A stretch of 64,000 nt of DNA, taken from positions 310,001 through 374,000 of the forward strand of contig JAFSGE010000005.1 of assembly GCA_017434885.1 (NCBI GenBank), given 5' to 3'. A program made the position numbers and the translations under genes. The notes under the pieces are model-generated. The model ran no database searches. It was not told the origin of the DNA and saw nothing but the letters and a program-made list of their open reading frames with translations. This document shows, one piece after another, positions 18,155-27,156 of this stretch; the stretch's first letter is position 1, and every line of letters begins with the position of its first letter. Source of the DNA: Lachnospiraceae bacterium. Lineage in GTDB: Bacteria > Bacillota > Clostridia > Lachnospirales > Lachnospiraceae.

Positions 18155-19303
18155 TTATTTAAAAAAGCTTCTGACAATTTTAATAATCAATTCCATATCT
18201 TCCTGCGTGTTTTTAATATCACTGGGAAGGCATAAACCTCTGTTAAAAATATCTTCAGAAACGCTTTCCAAATCTCCCAGTTCACTCTTGAAACCATTTT
18301 CTGTTACAAAATCACAATCTGCAAAAATGGGTTGTAAGTGCATCGGTTTCCAAATAGGCCTGGATTCGATATTTTCTTCTGCCAGTGCATCCATAATTTG
18401 CTCATAAGTAACCGGACATCCCTCCGCAATGGTGACACAGGAAAGCCAGCAGTTGCTGTCACCGTCAGGATTTAACGGATTCATGGTAAGCTCCGGAATA
18501 TCCGCAAAGGCTTCTTCGTATTGTTTATAAATTTTCTTTTTGATAGCTTTGTGTTCTTCCAAATGAAGAAGCTGTCCTCTTCCGATCCCCGCCGTAATAT
18601 TGCTCATGCGATAGTTATAACCGATATGGGAATGTTGATAATGCCTTGCCGCATCTCTTGCCTGCGTAGCAAGAAATGTTGCTTTCTTTGTCAATGACTC
18701 ATCATCGGATACCAGCATGCCGCCACCGGATGTGGTAATGATTTTATTGCCATTGAAGGAATAAATTCCCATTTTGCCAAAGGTGCCTGTCTGCTTTCCT
18801 TTGTAGGTACTGCTTAAAGACTCAGCCGCATCTTCAATAAGAGGCACATTATGTTTCTTGCAAATATCCATAATTTCATCCAGTTTTGCAGGTGTACCGT
18901 AAAGGTGTACCACAATCACAGCCTTCGGATTCGGATATTTCTCAAAGGCTTTTTCAAGAGCCTTCGGTGACATATTCCAAGTATCCTCTTCGGAATCGAT
19001 AAACACGGGCGTTGCCTTTTCATATACAATGGGATTGCAGGTTGCACTAAATGTCAGACTGGAAACAAACACCACATCTCCTTCTGCTACACCCAAAAGG
19101 CGCAGTGCCAGATGAATCGCTGCCGTTCCCGCACTCAGCGCAGATGCATATCCTGCTCCGGTATATGCTGCCATTTCTTTTTCCAATGCATTCACATTGG
19201 GCCCAAGCGGAGCCACCCAATTGGTGTCAAATGCCTCCTGCACAAACTGTTGTTCCTCGCCATGCATGGTGGGACAGGACAAATAAATTCTCTTCTTATC
19301 CAT
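18155..19303 (-). CDS. DegT/DnrJ/EryC1/StrS aminotransferase (PglE-like)
   Basis: PLP-dependent sugar aminotransferase, 382 residues, of the type that converts a UDP-4-keto-6-deoxy-HexNAc to the 4-amino-sugar with glutamate. The PLP-binding Lys is about residue 187 in FNGNKIITTSGGGM. LIEDAAESLSSTYKG (about 155-169) contains the cofactor-binding Asp, and VVHLYGTPAKLDEI is typical. AAGGAAG precedes the ATG. It follows the PglF-like dehydratase by 3 bp and precedes the PglC-like gene, so the pathway step and substrate can be inferred from order. WecE at 28928-30058 is a second, different aminotransferase. Confidence 0.9.
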   Translation of the reverse strand: MDKKRIYLSCPTMHGEEQQFVQEAFDTNWVAPLGPNVNALEKEMAAYTGAGYASALSAGTAAIHLALRLLGVAEGDVVFVSSLTFSATCNPIVYEKATPVFIDSEEDTWNMSPKALEKAFEKYPNPKAVIVVHLYGTPAKLDEIMDICKKHNVPLIEDAAESLSSTYKGKQTGTFGKMGIYSFNGNKIITTSGGGMLVSDDESLTKKATFLATQARDAARHYQHSHIGYNYRMSNITAGIGRGQLLHLEEHKAIKKKIYKQYEEAFADIPELTMNPLNPDGDSNCWLSCVTIAEGCPVTYEQIMDALAEENIESRPIWKPMHLQPIFADCDFVTENGFKSELGDLESVSEDIFNRGLCLPSDIKNTQEDMELIIKIVRSFFK

Positions 19304-19306
19304 GAA

Positions 19307-21196
19307 TTACACTTCCTTTTTGTAGTTATAAGTCGGAACAATCTCTTTAATCATTTCCCTGATATCTGCACTTTCGCTCTTTGAAGCCTCTTTCAGCTCT
19401 TTAAGCTGTACAAAGAAACGCATTTCATCAAGTTCAATAGGCTTTCCGATATGAATCAGCTTATTTGCGGTTTCTTTCATTCCTTCTTCTGCCATCAAAA
19501 GCTCTTCATACAGTTTTTCACCGGGACGAAGTCCCGTAAACTCAATCTTAATATCCTCATCTACCCGATAACCGGACAGACGAATCAGGTTCTTGGCCAA
19601 ATCAACAATTCTCACCGGTTTTCCCATATCCAGTACAAAGATTTCTCCGCCCTTTGCATAAGCACCTGCCTGCAATACTAAGGATACGGCCTCCGGTATT
19701 GTCATAAAATAGCGGATAATATCGGGGTGGGTTACCGTAACAGGGCCACCGGCCATAATCTGCTTTTTGAAAAGCGGAATCACGCTGCCGTTACTGCCAA
19801 GTACGTTACCAAAACGTACTGCCACAAATTCCGTGTCATAATGCTTGTTAAAGGTCTGGATAATCATTTCACAGATGCGTTTGCTGGCTCCCATAATATT
19901 AGTGGGATTTACTGCCTTATCCGTAGAAATCATTACAAAACGCTTGGTACCGTTCATAGCAGCCGCATAAGCCGTCTTCCATGTACCAAATACGTTATTT
20001 TTAATTGCCTCATTCGGGCTTGCTTCCATCAAAGGCACATGCTTATGTGCTGCTGCATGGTAAACAATTTCCGGCTTATAATGTTCAAAAATCCAGTTTA
20101 CACGGTTGGTATTACGGACTGATGCAATCAACACATCAAGCTTTAAATCAGGATAATTGGTCATCAATTCCTGCTGCACATCGTACACACTGTTTTCATA
20201 AATATCTACAATAATCAGCTGAGCCGGCTGATGACTGGCTATCTGCCTGCAAAGTTCGCTTCCGATAGAGCCGCCGCCACCGGTAACCATAACTCTTTTT
20301 CCTTTAACATAGCCTAAGATAGAGTCCAAATCAACCTCTATGGGGTCACGGCCAAGTAAATCTTCTACTTCCACGTCGCGAAGCTTGCTGATGCTGACTT
20401 CGCCGTTCACAAGCTGATACATTCCCGGCAAAGAACGCAACTTACAGTTTGTTTCTTTACAGATATCCAAAATTTCTGAAAGCTCTGCCCTTGATATGGA
20501 GGGCATTGCCACAATAATTTCATCAATGCCAAAAATATCCGCGCATTCAATAATCTTATCTCTGCCGCCAACTACCTTGATGCCTTGAATAAATCTGCCC
20601 CATTTTCCTTGGTCATCATCAATAATACAACGAATCACCATGGTAGAAAAGTTACTGTTCACAATTTCCTTGATAATCACATTTGCAGCTTCTCCGGCAC
20701 CGATTACCATAACGGAAATACTGTTATTCTTGTTTTGCTGTTTATGCTTTAAGCTTCGGAAAAACCGATAAGAAAAACGACTCACAAAAATAAAACTGAT
20801 TAGCATAAACACATATAGGAAGTAATAGCTTCCCGGAACCGCCTGCTGCCCTTCCACTTTAAAAAACTGAATACAGATACTGTAAAGAATTGCAGAAACC
20901 ACACTGGAGCTTACCAAATTCTGCAGTTCCGTTTCTCCCGCAAACGCCCAAAGGCTGTGGTACATCTTAAACAGATACAGCACCAAAAGCGTCAGCACAA
21001 TATTAACCGGCAAAAATCGGTTAATGGGGTCAATAAAGTAATCCGGTATTTCCGACATATCAAAATTGTAACGCATAAGCAGCGCCAGATAGCTTGCACC
21101 AATTACACTGATAATGTCGTAAATAATCAGACAGGTTCTCCGATATAGCAATTTAACGTTAAATGCTTTTTTTACTTTCTTTGTTTCTTCACTCAT
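19307..21196 (-). CDS. Membrane-anchored UDP-HexNAc 4,6-dehydratase (PglF/CapD-like)
   Basis: A 629-residue polysaccharide biosynthesis protein with four N-terminal membrane helices (about residues 22-145), a first Rossmann-like domain with GAGEAA (166-171) and a second NAD-binding domain with TGGGGSIGS (305-313). AAAHKHVPLME (381-391) and STDKAVNPTNIMGASKR (424-440) are characteristic of PglF/FlaA1/WbpM-type 4,6-dehydratases, in which the usual catalytic Tyr is replaced. It makes a 4-keto-6-deoxy sugar nucleotide from UDP-GlcNAc. The next gene, a PglE-like aminotransferase, supports this. Length and membrane domain fit the family. Confidence 0.93.
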   Translation of the reverse strand: MSEETKKVKKAFNVKLLYRRTCLIIYDIISVIGASYLALLMRYNFDMSEIPDYFIDPINRFLPVNIVLTLLVLYLFKMYHSLWAFAGETELQNLVSSSVVSAILYSICIQFFKVEGQQAVPGSYYFLYVFMLISFIFVSRFSYRFFRSLKHKQQNKNNSISVMVIGAGEAANVIIKEIVNSNFSTMVIRCIIDDDQGKWGRFIQGIKVVGGRDKIIECADIFGIDEIIVAMPSISRAELSEILDICKETNCKLRSLPGMYQLVNGEVSISKLRDVEVEDLLGRDPIEVDLDSILGYVKGKRVMVTGGGGSIGSELCRQIASHQPAQLIIVDIYENSVYDVQQELMTNYPDLKLDVLIASVRNTNRVNWIFEHYKPEIVYHAAAHKHVPLMEASPNEAIKNNVFGTWKTAYAAAMNGTKRFVMISTDKAVNPTNIMGASKRICEMIIQTFNKHYDTEFVAVRFGNVLGSNGSVIPLFKKQIMAGGPVTVTHPDIIRYFMTIPEAVSLVLQAGAYAKGGEIFVLDMGKPVRIVDLAKNLIRLSGYRVDEDIKIEFTGLRPGEKLYEELLMAEEGMKETANKLIHIGKPIELDEMRFFVQLKELKEASKSESADIREMIKEIVPTYNYKKEV

Positions 21197-21199
21197 GTT

Positions 21200-23710
21200 T
21201 TAACCTTCATTTTGAAATACAAGGGGCGCAATAACAAGCATTAAAAGCAAGCCACAGGGATTGCTGATGTGGAAAATCCACTCCACCATTCCTGCTGCTG
21301 CCACGGTAATGACAATAATCATGGGCAATGCCGCATATGTTATTGTATCCTTTTTCTTCCGATAATACAGACACGCCTTAATAAATGTCACAACACCTAC
21401 CAAAATAAATACAATTCCAGTGGGAATACCATGGTCAAAAATCACCTGAAGGTAAATGTTGTGAGCATGGGTCGCTATCTCTCCGTTTTCGAGAACTGCA
21501 CCCATCTCCTCATGGCCTGTCATGTTTGATTGTTCTATATAGGAACGGAAAATATCCAGTCTTCCGTTGGTATAATCATCCTCTTCTTCATACCCTTCCG
21601 GCACAGGCATATAATCCGTGCTTGCAACGAGAAAGCTGTCAGCCACGCCGGGAATGTCAGGCAGGTTTTCTTCTTCTCGCAAATAAGTATCATCTATCTT
21701 AGAAGAGTCCATACTATGTTCCAGTTCATAAGCACGGATTTCTCCGTAAATATCAAATGTTCCTTCCGGAATGTTAAACACCTTTTCTGCAAATACATCC
21801 ACAAAGCGGCCTACTCGCATGAAGTTCGGCGAATCAACATGTCTTCCTCTCATAACATCCTCAGGGCAGTAAAGACTGTATTCTATCTCATGAAGATGCG
21901 GATCACTAATCAAGGCAGGAATGTTTCTCTGTACCGTAAACGTAACCGGCACACATACAACCACCGCAAAAATAAAAAGTCCGATATTCTTAGCGATAAA
22001 TACCAGCTTTTCTTTCCCTTTTCCCACTGTCATCACAATAACAGCAAACAGCAACGAAATACCGATTGAAAGAAACGCTGTTCTTGCCATGGTAAATATC
22101 ATATAAGAGGACACCACGCCAAAGAAAAGTAATTCTTTCCAAATATCTTTTAATTTACGACTTTTTGCCAACTTACAAAGCAGAAGCACTGCTGCCACAC
22201 ACTCCACCATGGTAAGGTAAGTTGCCGTGATGGTTACCGTATGGAAGATATGTGTATAACGCGCATTCCGATAACTCACATATGGTCTGTGCAAAATGCA
22301 ATAGCCGGTAGTCCACAGGAAATGCAACATAACACCTCTTGCAATATTGACAAGCAGTCTTCCTTTATGCTCCCACACACCGTAGTTCAAGTAGAAAAGA
22401 GTAAACGCTACCACCATGGCAACGCCCCACCATCTGCCGTTTCTGAAAATAATGAGCATTGCAAAAAATACGGCAAGAAGACCGGTGTAAAGCCATGCAG
22501 GTTTTACCAATTTCTTTTTAAACAAAGCAATCACGGTACGAATCACAATTAATCCGAGTAATACGGCAATCCACACTGTATATTTGAGTACCTGAATCTC
22601 AAATTCGTCCATCTCCTCTGTCAAGTGAGCCTGATAATAATGATAACCATATGCCCCTGCCAAAGCAAGATAAGCAGTATTACATAAATTTACAATTTCT
22701 TTCCACCTCGCCATGGCAATAATCACAAGAGAAAACCATAACATTTCCTTGCGCTCTGCCACATAATGATGAATATCATACAACCCATTTAAATATTCGC
22801 AACAGCCTGCAATGGTTCCCGCAATTCCCAAGGATTGCAACAAATCACCTGCATGGGTTTTGATATAATCCCATGTAAAAATTGCTTCCTGCCCGTCCCT
22901 GTTATGATTAATTGCATAAAAGAGAATTGCCGCAAGTAAAACAACTCCGATAAAGAATACAGAATTATCAAGCAGATACTTTCCGCAAAATCCTGTGGCA
23001 ATGGCATACAGGCAAACAACAGTGAGTACTGCTACAATCGGATTCAATATTCTTCGAACCATCTTTTCTACGGTTATCAGTTTGTCCTCTTTCTTTTTGT
23101 AAATCAGCTTTACCGCAAATAAAGCCACTGCCGCAAGAAGTATGATAACGCCTCCGGCTATAAGCACTTTTTCTTTCCGCAGTGGAACTCCATAATTATA
23201 ATCAGCTACAAGGCTCATGCCCTCCAATGTCGAATCCGCATAATACAAGGTTCCGAGATACGGCATATCAGTCAAAGATACATAACTGCACCCTACGAGA
23301 AATTCTGATTCTTTTCCCTGCAAAATAACATAATACATTTTTCCGACTTCCATATCAATATCAATAAGCGCAGACTGGAATCCCGGTATACTAGCAGCAT
23401 CAATAATTACTTCTTCCTCACAAACCTGCTGCCATTGTTCATCTAAAATTCGCACATAAAAACTTTCACCGACATAATTTTCACCCAAATAAATATCTAT
23501 GGTGTCCATATGATCATACTGCGCTACGATGCTTTGCAGTATGGTGTGCTCATCATTGGGCGCATAGGTAACACTCTCATCCTGCCACTCCACCGAAGTC
23601 GTTACCGTTTCATTCCAAATCCGAAGAGGCCATAAGGACAGCAACACCCCTATCGCCAAGATACAAATCACCCATTGAATTGCTTTGCTCTCATATAAAA
23701 TCTTTTTCAT
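21200..23710 (-). CDS. O-antigen ligase/polymerase-like membrane protein (Wzy/WaaL fold)
   Basis: A large polytopic protein of 836 residues. One N-terminal helix (about 12-28) is followed by a soluble extracytoplasmic domain of about 150 residues rich in beta-type sequence, then a dozen or so helices. The motif THAHNIYLQVIFDHGIPTGI in a large loop near 740-770 is typical of the ligase/polymerase family. It probably polymerises repeat units or transfers the finished glycan to a cell-wall or protein acceptor. The extra N-terminal soluble domain is unusual for simple Wzy. It lies 3 bp from the PglF-like gene in the same direction. Confidence 0.8.
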   Translation of the reverse strand: MKKILYESKAIQWVICILAIGVLLSLWPLRIWNETVTTSVEWQDESVTYAPNDEHTILQSIVAQYDHMDTIDIYLGENYVGESFYVRILDEQWQQVCEEEVIIDAASIPGFQSALIDIDMEVGKMYYVILQGKESEFLVGCSYVSLTDMPYLGTLYYADSTLEGMSLVADYNYGVPLRKEKVLIAGGVIILLAAVALFAVKLIYKKKEDKLITVEKMVRRILNPIVAVLTVVCLYAIATGFCGKYLLDNSVFFIGVVLLAAILFYAINHNRDGQEAIFTWDYIKTHAGDLLQSLGIAGTIAGCCEYLNGLYDIHHYVAERKEMLWFSLVIIAMARWKEIVNLCNTAYLALAGAYGYHYYQAHLTEEMDEFEIQVLKYTVWIAVLLGLIVIRTVIALFKKKLVKPAWLYTGLLAVFFAMLIIFRNGRWWGVAMVVAFTLFYLNYGVWEHKGRLLVNIARGVMLHFLWTTGYCILHRPYVSYRNARYTHIFHTVTITATYLTMVECVAAVLLLCKLAKSRKLKDIWKELLFFGVVSSYMIFTMARTAFLSIGISLLFAVIVMTVGKGKEKLVFIAKNIGLFIFAVVVCVPVTFTVQRNIPALISDPHLHEIEYSLYCPEDVMRGRHVDSPNFMRVGRFVDVFAEKVFNIPEGTFDIYGEIRAYELEHSMDSSKIDDTYLREEENLPDIPGVADSFLVASTDYMPVPEGYEEEDDYTNGRLDIFRSYIEQSNMTGHEEMGAVLENGEIATHAHNIYLQVIFDHGIPTGIVFILVGVVTFIKACLYYRKKKDTITYAALPMIIVITVAAAGMVEWIFHISNPCGLLLMLVIAPLVFQNEG

Positions 23711-23734
23711 TGAGAATTCCTCATTTATCTCTTA

Positions 23735-25624
23735 TTAACCATGCGTAAGTATAGCACAGTTGTTGTCAATTATCAAATCCCAAACCATGACAGGTAGCAG
23801 GAACCATAGGAACACCACATATCTAACCAGATACGTCGGTCCTAAAATCACCGTGAGCCACAGAAGCAACGGCAACACATAAGGAAACAGTTTTCTATAG
23901 TCTTGGCTGTACCAGAAAAATCCCATCACAAACATCATCACCCAGAACAAACATCCGGGGGAAAACAGCATGGAAATCACCGGCACTTTCTGCTGTGTAA
24001 TTTCCAAAGACATCCTTCGGTAGGACTCCTCCAACAGCGGCAGCTTGCTTTCTCTCTCACCGGGCTGTTCCACTTCAAATCCAAAGTAAGAGCTGTCTTC
24101 ATAGGTATAAGTAAACACACTGTTTCCACGATACACATCAATCACTGTATCAGGATACCAGAAACCGTATGAGGTCATAAACCACGCATTCAGATAGGTA
24201 AAAGGATGCTCCACTCCCCACTTTATCCACAGCTTCAAATACTTTGCTTTATCAGCACTGAACGCTTCATTGTTAAAAGATACCTTTACCCCATCAGAAA
24301 CCTTGGGAACATATCGCTCCAATGCTTCTTTGGGTAACACCTCGTATAAAGTATTGATATCTTCCTGTGAAAGCACATCCTTTTCATTCACATATACTCT
24401 TGCCATCTGCTGAATCGGCACCGTCAAAAGTTCCTGATTTTCCGAATCATCCGCCCGAAGAACTGTTTTCATTCCTGTACTGATAAGTAAATATCCGGCG
24501 AGAACAACCGCAAACAAAAGCAGTGCTTTTTTCCACACTTTGCAAATTCCTGTCATTTTACATGTGAATGTCAAAAAAACAGCAAATACTATAAATGCAT
24601 AAAAACCATTATGACGGAACAATATCATCATAAGGCTTGCACTGCCGAGCAACACCACATGTGCTTTTTTTTCAAAGAATGTTTCCGGAGCACTTACCAA
24701 TTCCCGCAATAGCACTACCATAAGTAATGCCATTCCCGTAAAAAGTCCGTCCTTTGCCGAACAGAGGGAAAACATTACTATGGTAGGAAACAGGCCAAAG
24801 TATAAGGCAATACCGATTCTTGCTCCTTTTCTCATCCCCTCATTTTTCAATCTGCAAATCACTACCGAAAAAATACCGGAAAGCGTTATCATCTGAAACA
24901 ATGTGTAACAAGCAATTCCCAAATTATAAGAATCGGTTATCTTGTAAACAAGCTGAATGATGCCTCCCAAAAGAAGTACATGCAATAAAGGATGATGAGT
25001 CGAAAAATTTCTGGTAATTACCTGCATCAATTCATCCTGAGCATCATAAACAAAAAAACCCGGATACACTGCCAAAAACACAGGTACATAACACAGGAAT
25101 ATTGCAACAGCAGTCAGCAAAAAGCTTCGCAATTGTCCGCATTTCTCCTGCGCAAGACTTTGTCCTGCATCTTTTACAAGCAATTTATCCTGCCACTTCT
25201 TCTTACATTCCGACAGCCCATCCCAGCAAAACCGAATAACAATCGAAAAGCACACCGCCAGAACACCGATGTTCATCCACATCCCTGTGTCTGTAAATGT
25301 AACACTTTCTTTGTATTCAAGCTGTGCGCCGAACGCCATACAGGCAGAAAATATCATAGCCAAAAGCCCCGGAAGCAGCCACTTTTTTTTACTTCCGTCA
25401 AAACCCTTTTGCAGCATATGACAGAACATACCAAAAAATAAGAGCCACAAAAGCAGAGAAAAGACGCTGTTCGTGTACCAAAGAAAATCTCCCTTTGCAC
25501 TAAACATGACAGGCAGGGCATACACAAGGAGAAAACCTAATATCCCCGCCAAAGGCTTTACGCTTATTTGTCGTTTCCTCACATATTCAGTTATGTCACT
25601 TCTCTGTTCCCTATTATCATTCAT
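23735..25624 (-). CDS. DUF6020-like polytopic membrane protein
   Basis: 629 residues with about twelve predicted helices. Conserved features include YPGFFVYDAQDELMQV followed by THHPLLHVLLLGG in an early extracytoplasmic loop. This is the hallmark I associate with DUF6020 proteins of gut Clostridia and resembles GT-C enzymes that use polyprenyl-phosphate donors. A soluble stretch of about 110 residues lies at 400-510. The start overlaps the upstream GT2 gene as ATGA. With the GT2, which may charge polyprenyl phosphate, it could add a side-branch sugar outside the membrane; this is inferred. Confidence 0.7.
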   Translation of the reverse strand: MNDNREQRSDITEYVRKRQISVKPLAGILGFLLVYALPVMFSAKGDFLWYTNSVFSLLLWLLFFGMFCHMLQKGFDGSKKKWLLPGLLAMIFSACMAFGAQLEYKESVTFTDTGMWMNIGVLAVCFSIVIRFCWDGLSECKKKWQDKLLVKDAGQSLAQEKCGQLRSFLLTAVAIFLCYVPVFLAVYPGFFVYDAQDELMQVITRNFSTHHPLLHVLLLGGIIQLVYKITDSYNLGIACYTLFQMITLSGIFSVVICRLKNEGMRKGARIGIALYFGLFPTIVMFSLCSAKDGLFTGMALLMVVLLRELVSAPETFFEKKAHVVLLGSASLMMILFRHNGFYAFIVFAVFLTFTCKMTGICKVWKKALLLFAVVLAGYLLISTGMKTVLRADDSENQELLTVPIQQMARVYVNEKDVLSQEDINTLYEVLPKEALERYVPKVSDGVKVSFNNEAFSADKAKYLKLWIKWGVEHPFTYLNAWFMTSYGFWYPDTVIDVYRGNSVFTYTYEDSSYFGFEVEQPGERESKLPLLEESYRRMSLEITQQKVPVISMLFSPGCLFWVMMFVMGFFWYSQDYRKLFPYVLPLLLWLTVILGPTYLVRYVVFLWFLLPVMVWDLIIDNNCAILTHG

Positions 25625-26571
25625 TTCTTTTCTTCTGCTTCTTTACCTACAATTTCTCTAATTACAAACTGCGGAGAATTATTCATGGAAATATACATTC
25701 TTCCCATATACTCTCCCACAAGTCCCATCATCAGCATCAGCATACCGCCCATAAAAACAATCACTGACATCAAGGCACTAAATCCTACCACCAAATCCGG
25801 CGGCTGAAAAAAAATCTTTTTCAGGATGGTATAAATACCGTATGCAAATCCGGCAAATGCACATGTGGTACCCGTTATAGTTGCTACCCGCAGCGGCTTC
25901 ACACTAAAAGCCGTAAAACCATTAAACCAAAGAGAAAACAATTTCCCTAATGTATAACCTGATGTTCCTGCTTCTCTGTCCCTATGATTCACATCCACAT
26001 TAATGATGTTTTTGGTAGTGCGAAGTACCAGACCTATCACATAAGGATAAGCATATTCATACCGAAGCATCTCATCTACCACAAATCTTCTTGCAGCAAA
26101 ATAACTGGAAACAGCCAGTTTTTTAGGTTTTCCCAACATAATTCTGGTCATCAGCTCATTGATACGGCTTCCAAAATTGCGGAATCCTGAATGATGTTTT
26201 TGCCGGTAACTTGCATACACCACATCTGCTCCGCCTTTTATTCCATCTAAAAGTTTGCCCACTTCATCAGCCGGCGTTTGCCCATCATCATCAAGGCAAA
26301 CTACAACGTCTCCGGTGACATAGTGAAAACCTGCCATAAGTGCACTGTGCTGTCCGAAATTTTTTGCCAGATTAATCCCTGTGATATTATCATTCTCCCG
26401 ACACAGCTTTTGAATCGTTTCAAAAGTGTCATCCGGCGAGCAGTCATTAATCAGTACAATATCATAAACATACTGTTTCATCTGTACCATGGTATCCTGT
26501 ATTTCTTTAATGACCCCCGGCAAGGTTACCGTTGAACGGTAACAAGGAATTACAAAACTAATCTTTTCCAT
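25621..26571 (-). CDS. GT2 family polyprenyl-phosphate glycosyltransferase (GtrB/ArnC-like)
   Basis: GT-A fold enzyme, 316 residues, with a GT2 domain at about 1-225 and two C-terminal membrane helices (about 230-300). FVIPCYRST begins the domain, VLINDCSPDDT and VVCLDDDGQTP contain the Asp residues that bind the nucleotide-sugar and metal, and NFGQHSALMAGF is typical of DPM1/GtrB. Such enzymes make polyprenyl-phosphate-sugar, which GT-C proteins use on the outer face. Several GT-C-like proteins are encoded nearby, in agreement. GAGGAG precedes the ATG. Sugar unknown. Confidence 0.9.
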   Translation of the reverse strand: MEKISFVIPCYRSTVTLPGVIKEIQDTMVQMKQYVYDIVLINDCSPDDTFETIQKLCRENDNITGINLAKNFGQHSALMAGFHYVTGDVVVCLDDDGQTPADEVGKLLDGIKGGADVVYASYRQKHHSGFRNFGSRINELMTRIMLGKPKKLAVSSYFAARRFVVDEMLRYEYAYPYVIGLVLRTTKNIINVDVNHRDREAGTSGYTLGKLFSLWFNGFTAFSVKPLRVATITGTTCAFAGFAYGIYTILKKIFFQPPDLVVGFSALMSVIVFMGGMLMLMMGLVGEYMGRMYISMNNSPQFVIREIVGKEAEEKK

Positions 26572-26573
26572 TT

Positions 26574-27116
26574 TTACTCCTCTTTGGCCTTCTCAAAACA
26601 TGCCATCAATATTACATCTCTGAATTCATTTTCCAAATAAACTTCATCTTTTAAATAGGCTTCCTGCACAAAACCGGCTTTTTCATAACTCTTCTTTGCC
26701 CTGTCATTTCCCGCAAGCACCCTAAGTATCACTTTATGAAGCTTTAACTTCTCAAAAGCATATGATGTCATCAGCTTTGCCGCCTGTGTCCCATAGCCTC
26801 GTCCGAGAGCATCTTCTTCACCGATAAAGATACCGTACTCTGCTTTGCGGTGTACCTGATTAATATCCCTAAGATACACACTGCCAACAGGCTTATCCTC
26901 TTTGGTACAAATAATAAACTGTACCACTTTGCCTGTCTTCACCATGTTTTCTATCCAGTTTCTATGACTCTGCGGCGTAAAAAGTGCCTGATAAATAAAA
27001 TTTCTGCGCACAAATTCCTTATTTCGCCATTCTACTATCAGCTCGGTATCCTCATCCGTCATTTCACGCAAATAAATGTCACGCCCTTGCAATACCATAT
27101 CTTTTTGCTCGCTCAT
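26574..27116 (-). CDS. GNAT-family N-acetyltransferase (PseH/WecD/RimJ-like)
   Basis: 180-residue GNAT protein. DIYLREMTDEDTELIVEWRN starts the fold, KPVGSVYLRDI gives strand 4, EDALGRGYGTQAAKLM contains the acetyl-CoA-binding Q/RxxGxG/A-type loop, and NDRAKKSYEKAGF is the conserved C-terminal motif. In this locus an N-acetyltransferase may act on a 4-amino-sugar nucleotide, for example the product of WecE (WecD-like role), or on the Pse intermediate (PseH-like role). Sequence reading does not separate these. It is flanked by a GT2 and a large membrane protein, all in one direction. Confidence 0.82.
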   Translation of the reverse strand: MSEQKDMVLQGRDIYLREMTDEDTELIVEWRNKEFVRRNFIYQALFTPQSHRNWIENMVKTGKVVQFIICTKEDKPVGSVYLRDINQVHRKAEYGIFIGEEDALGRGYGTQAAKLMTSYAFEKLKLHKVILRVLAGNDRAKKSYEKAGFVQEAYLKDEVYLENEFRDVILMACFEKAKEE

Positions 27117-27156
27117 AACAACCTCTGTATTCTTTCAATACTACTTACTGCCAACT

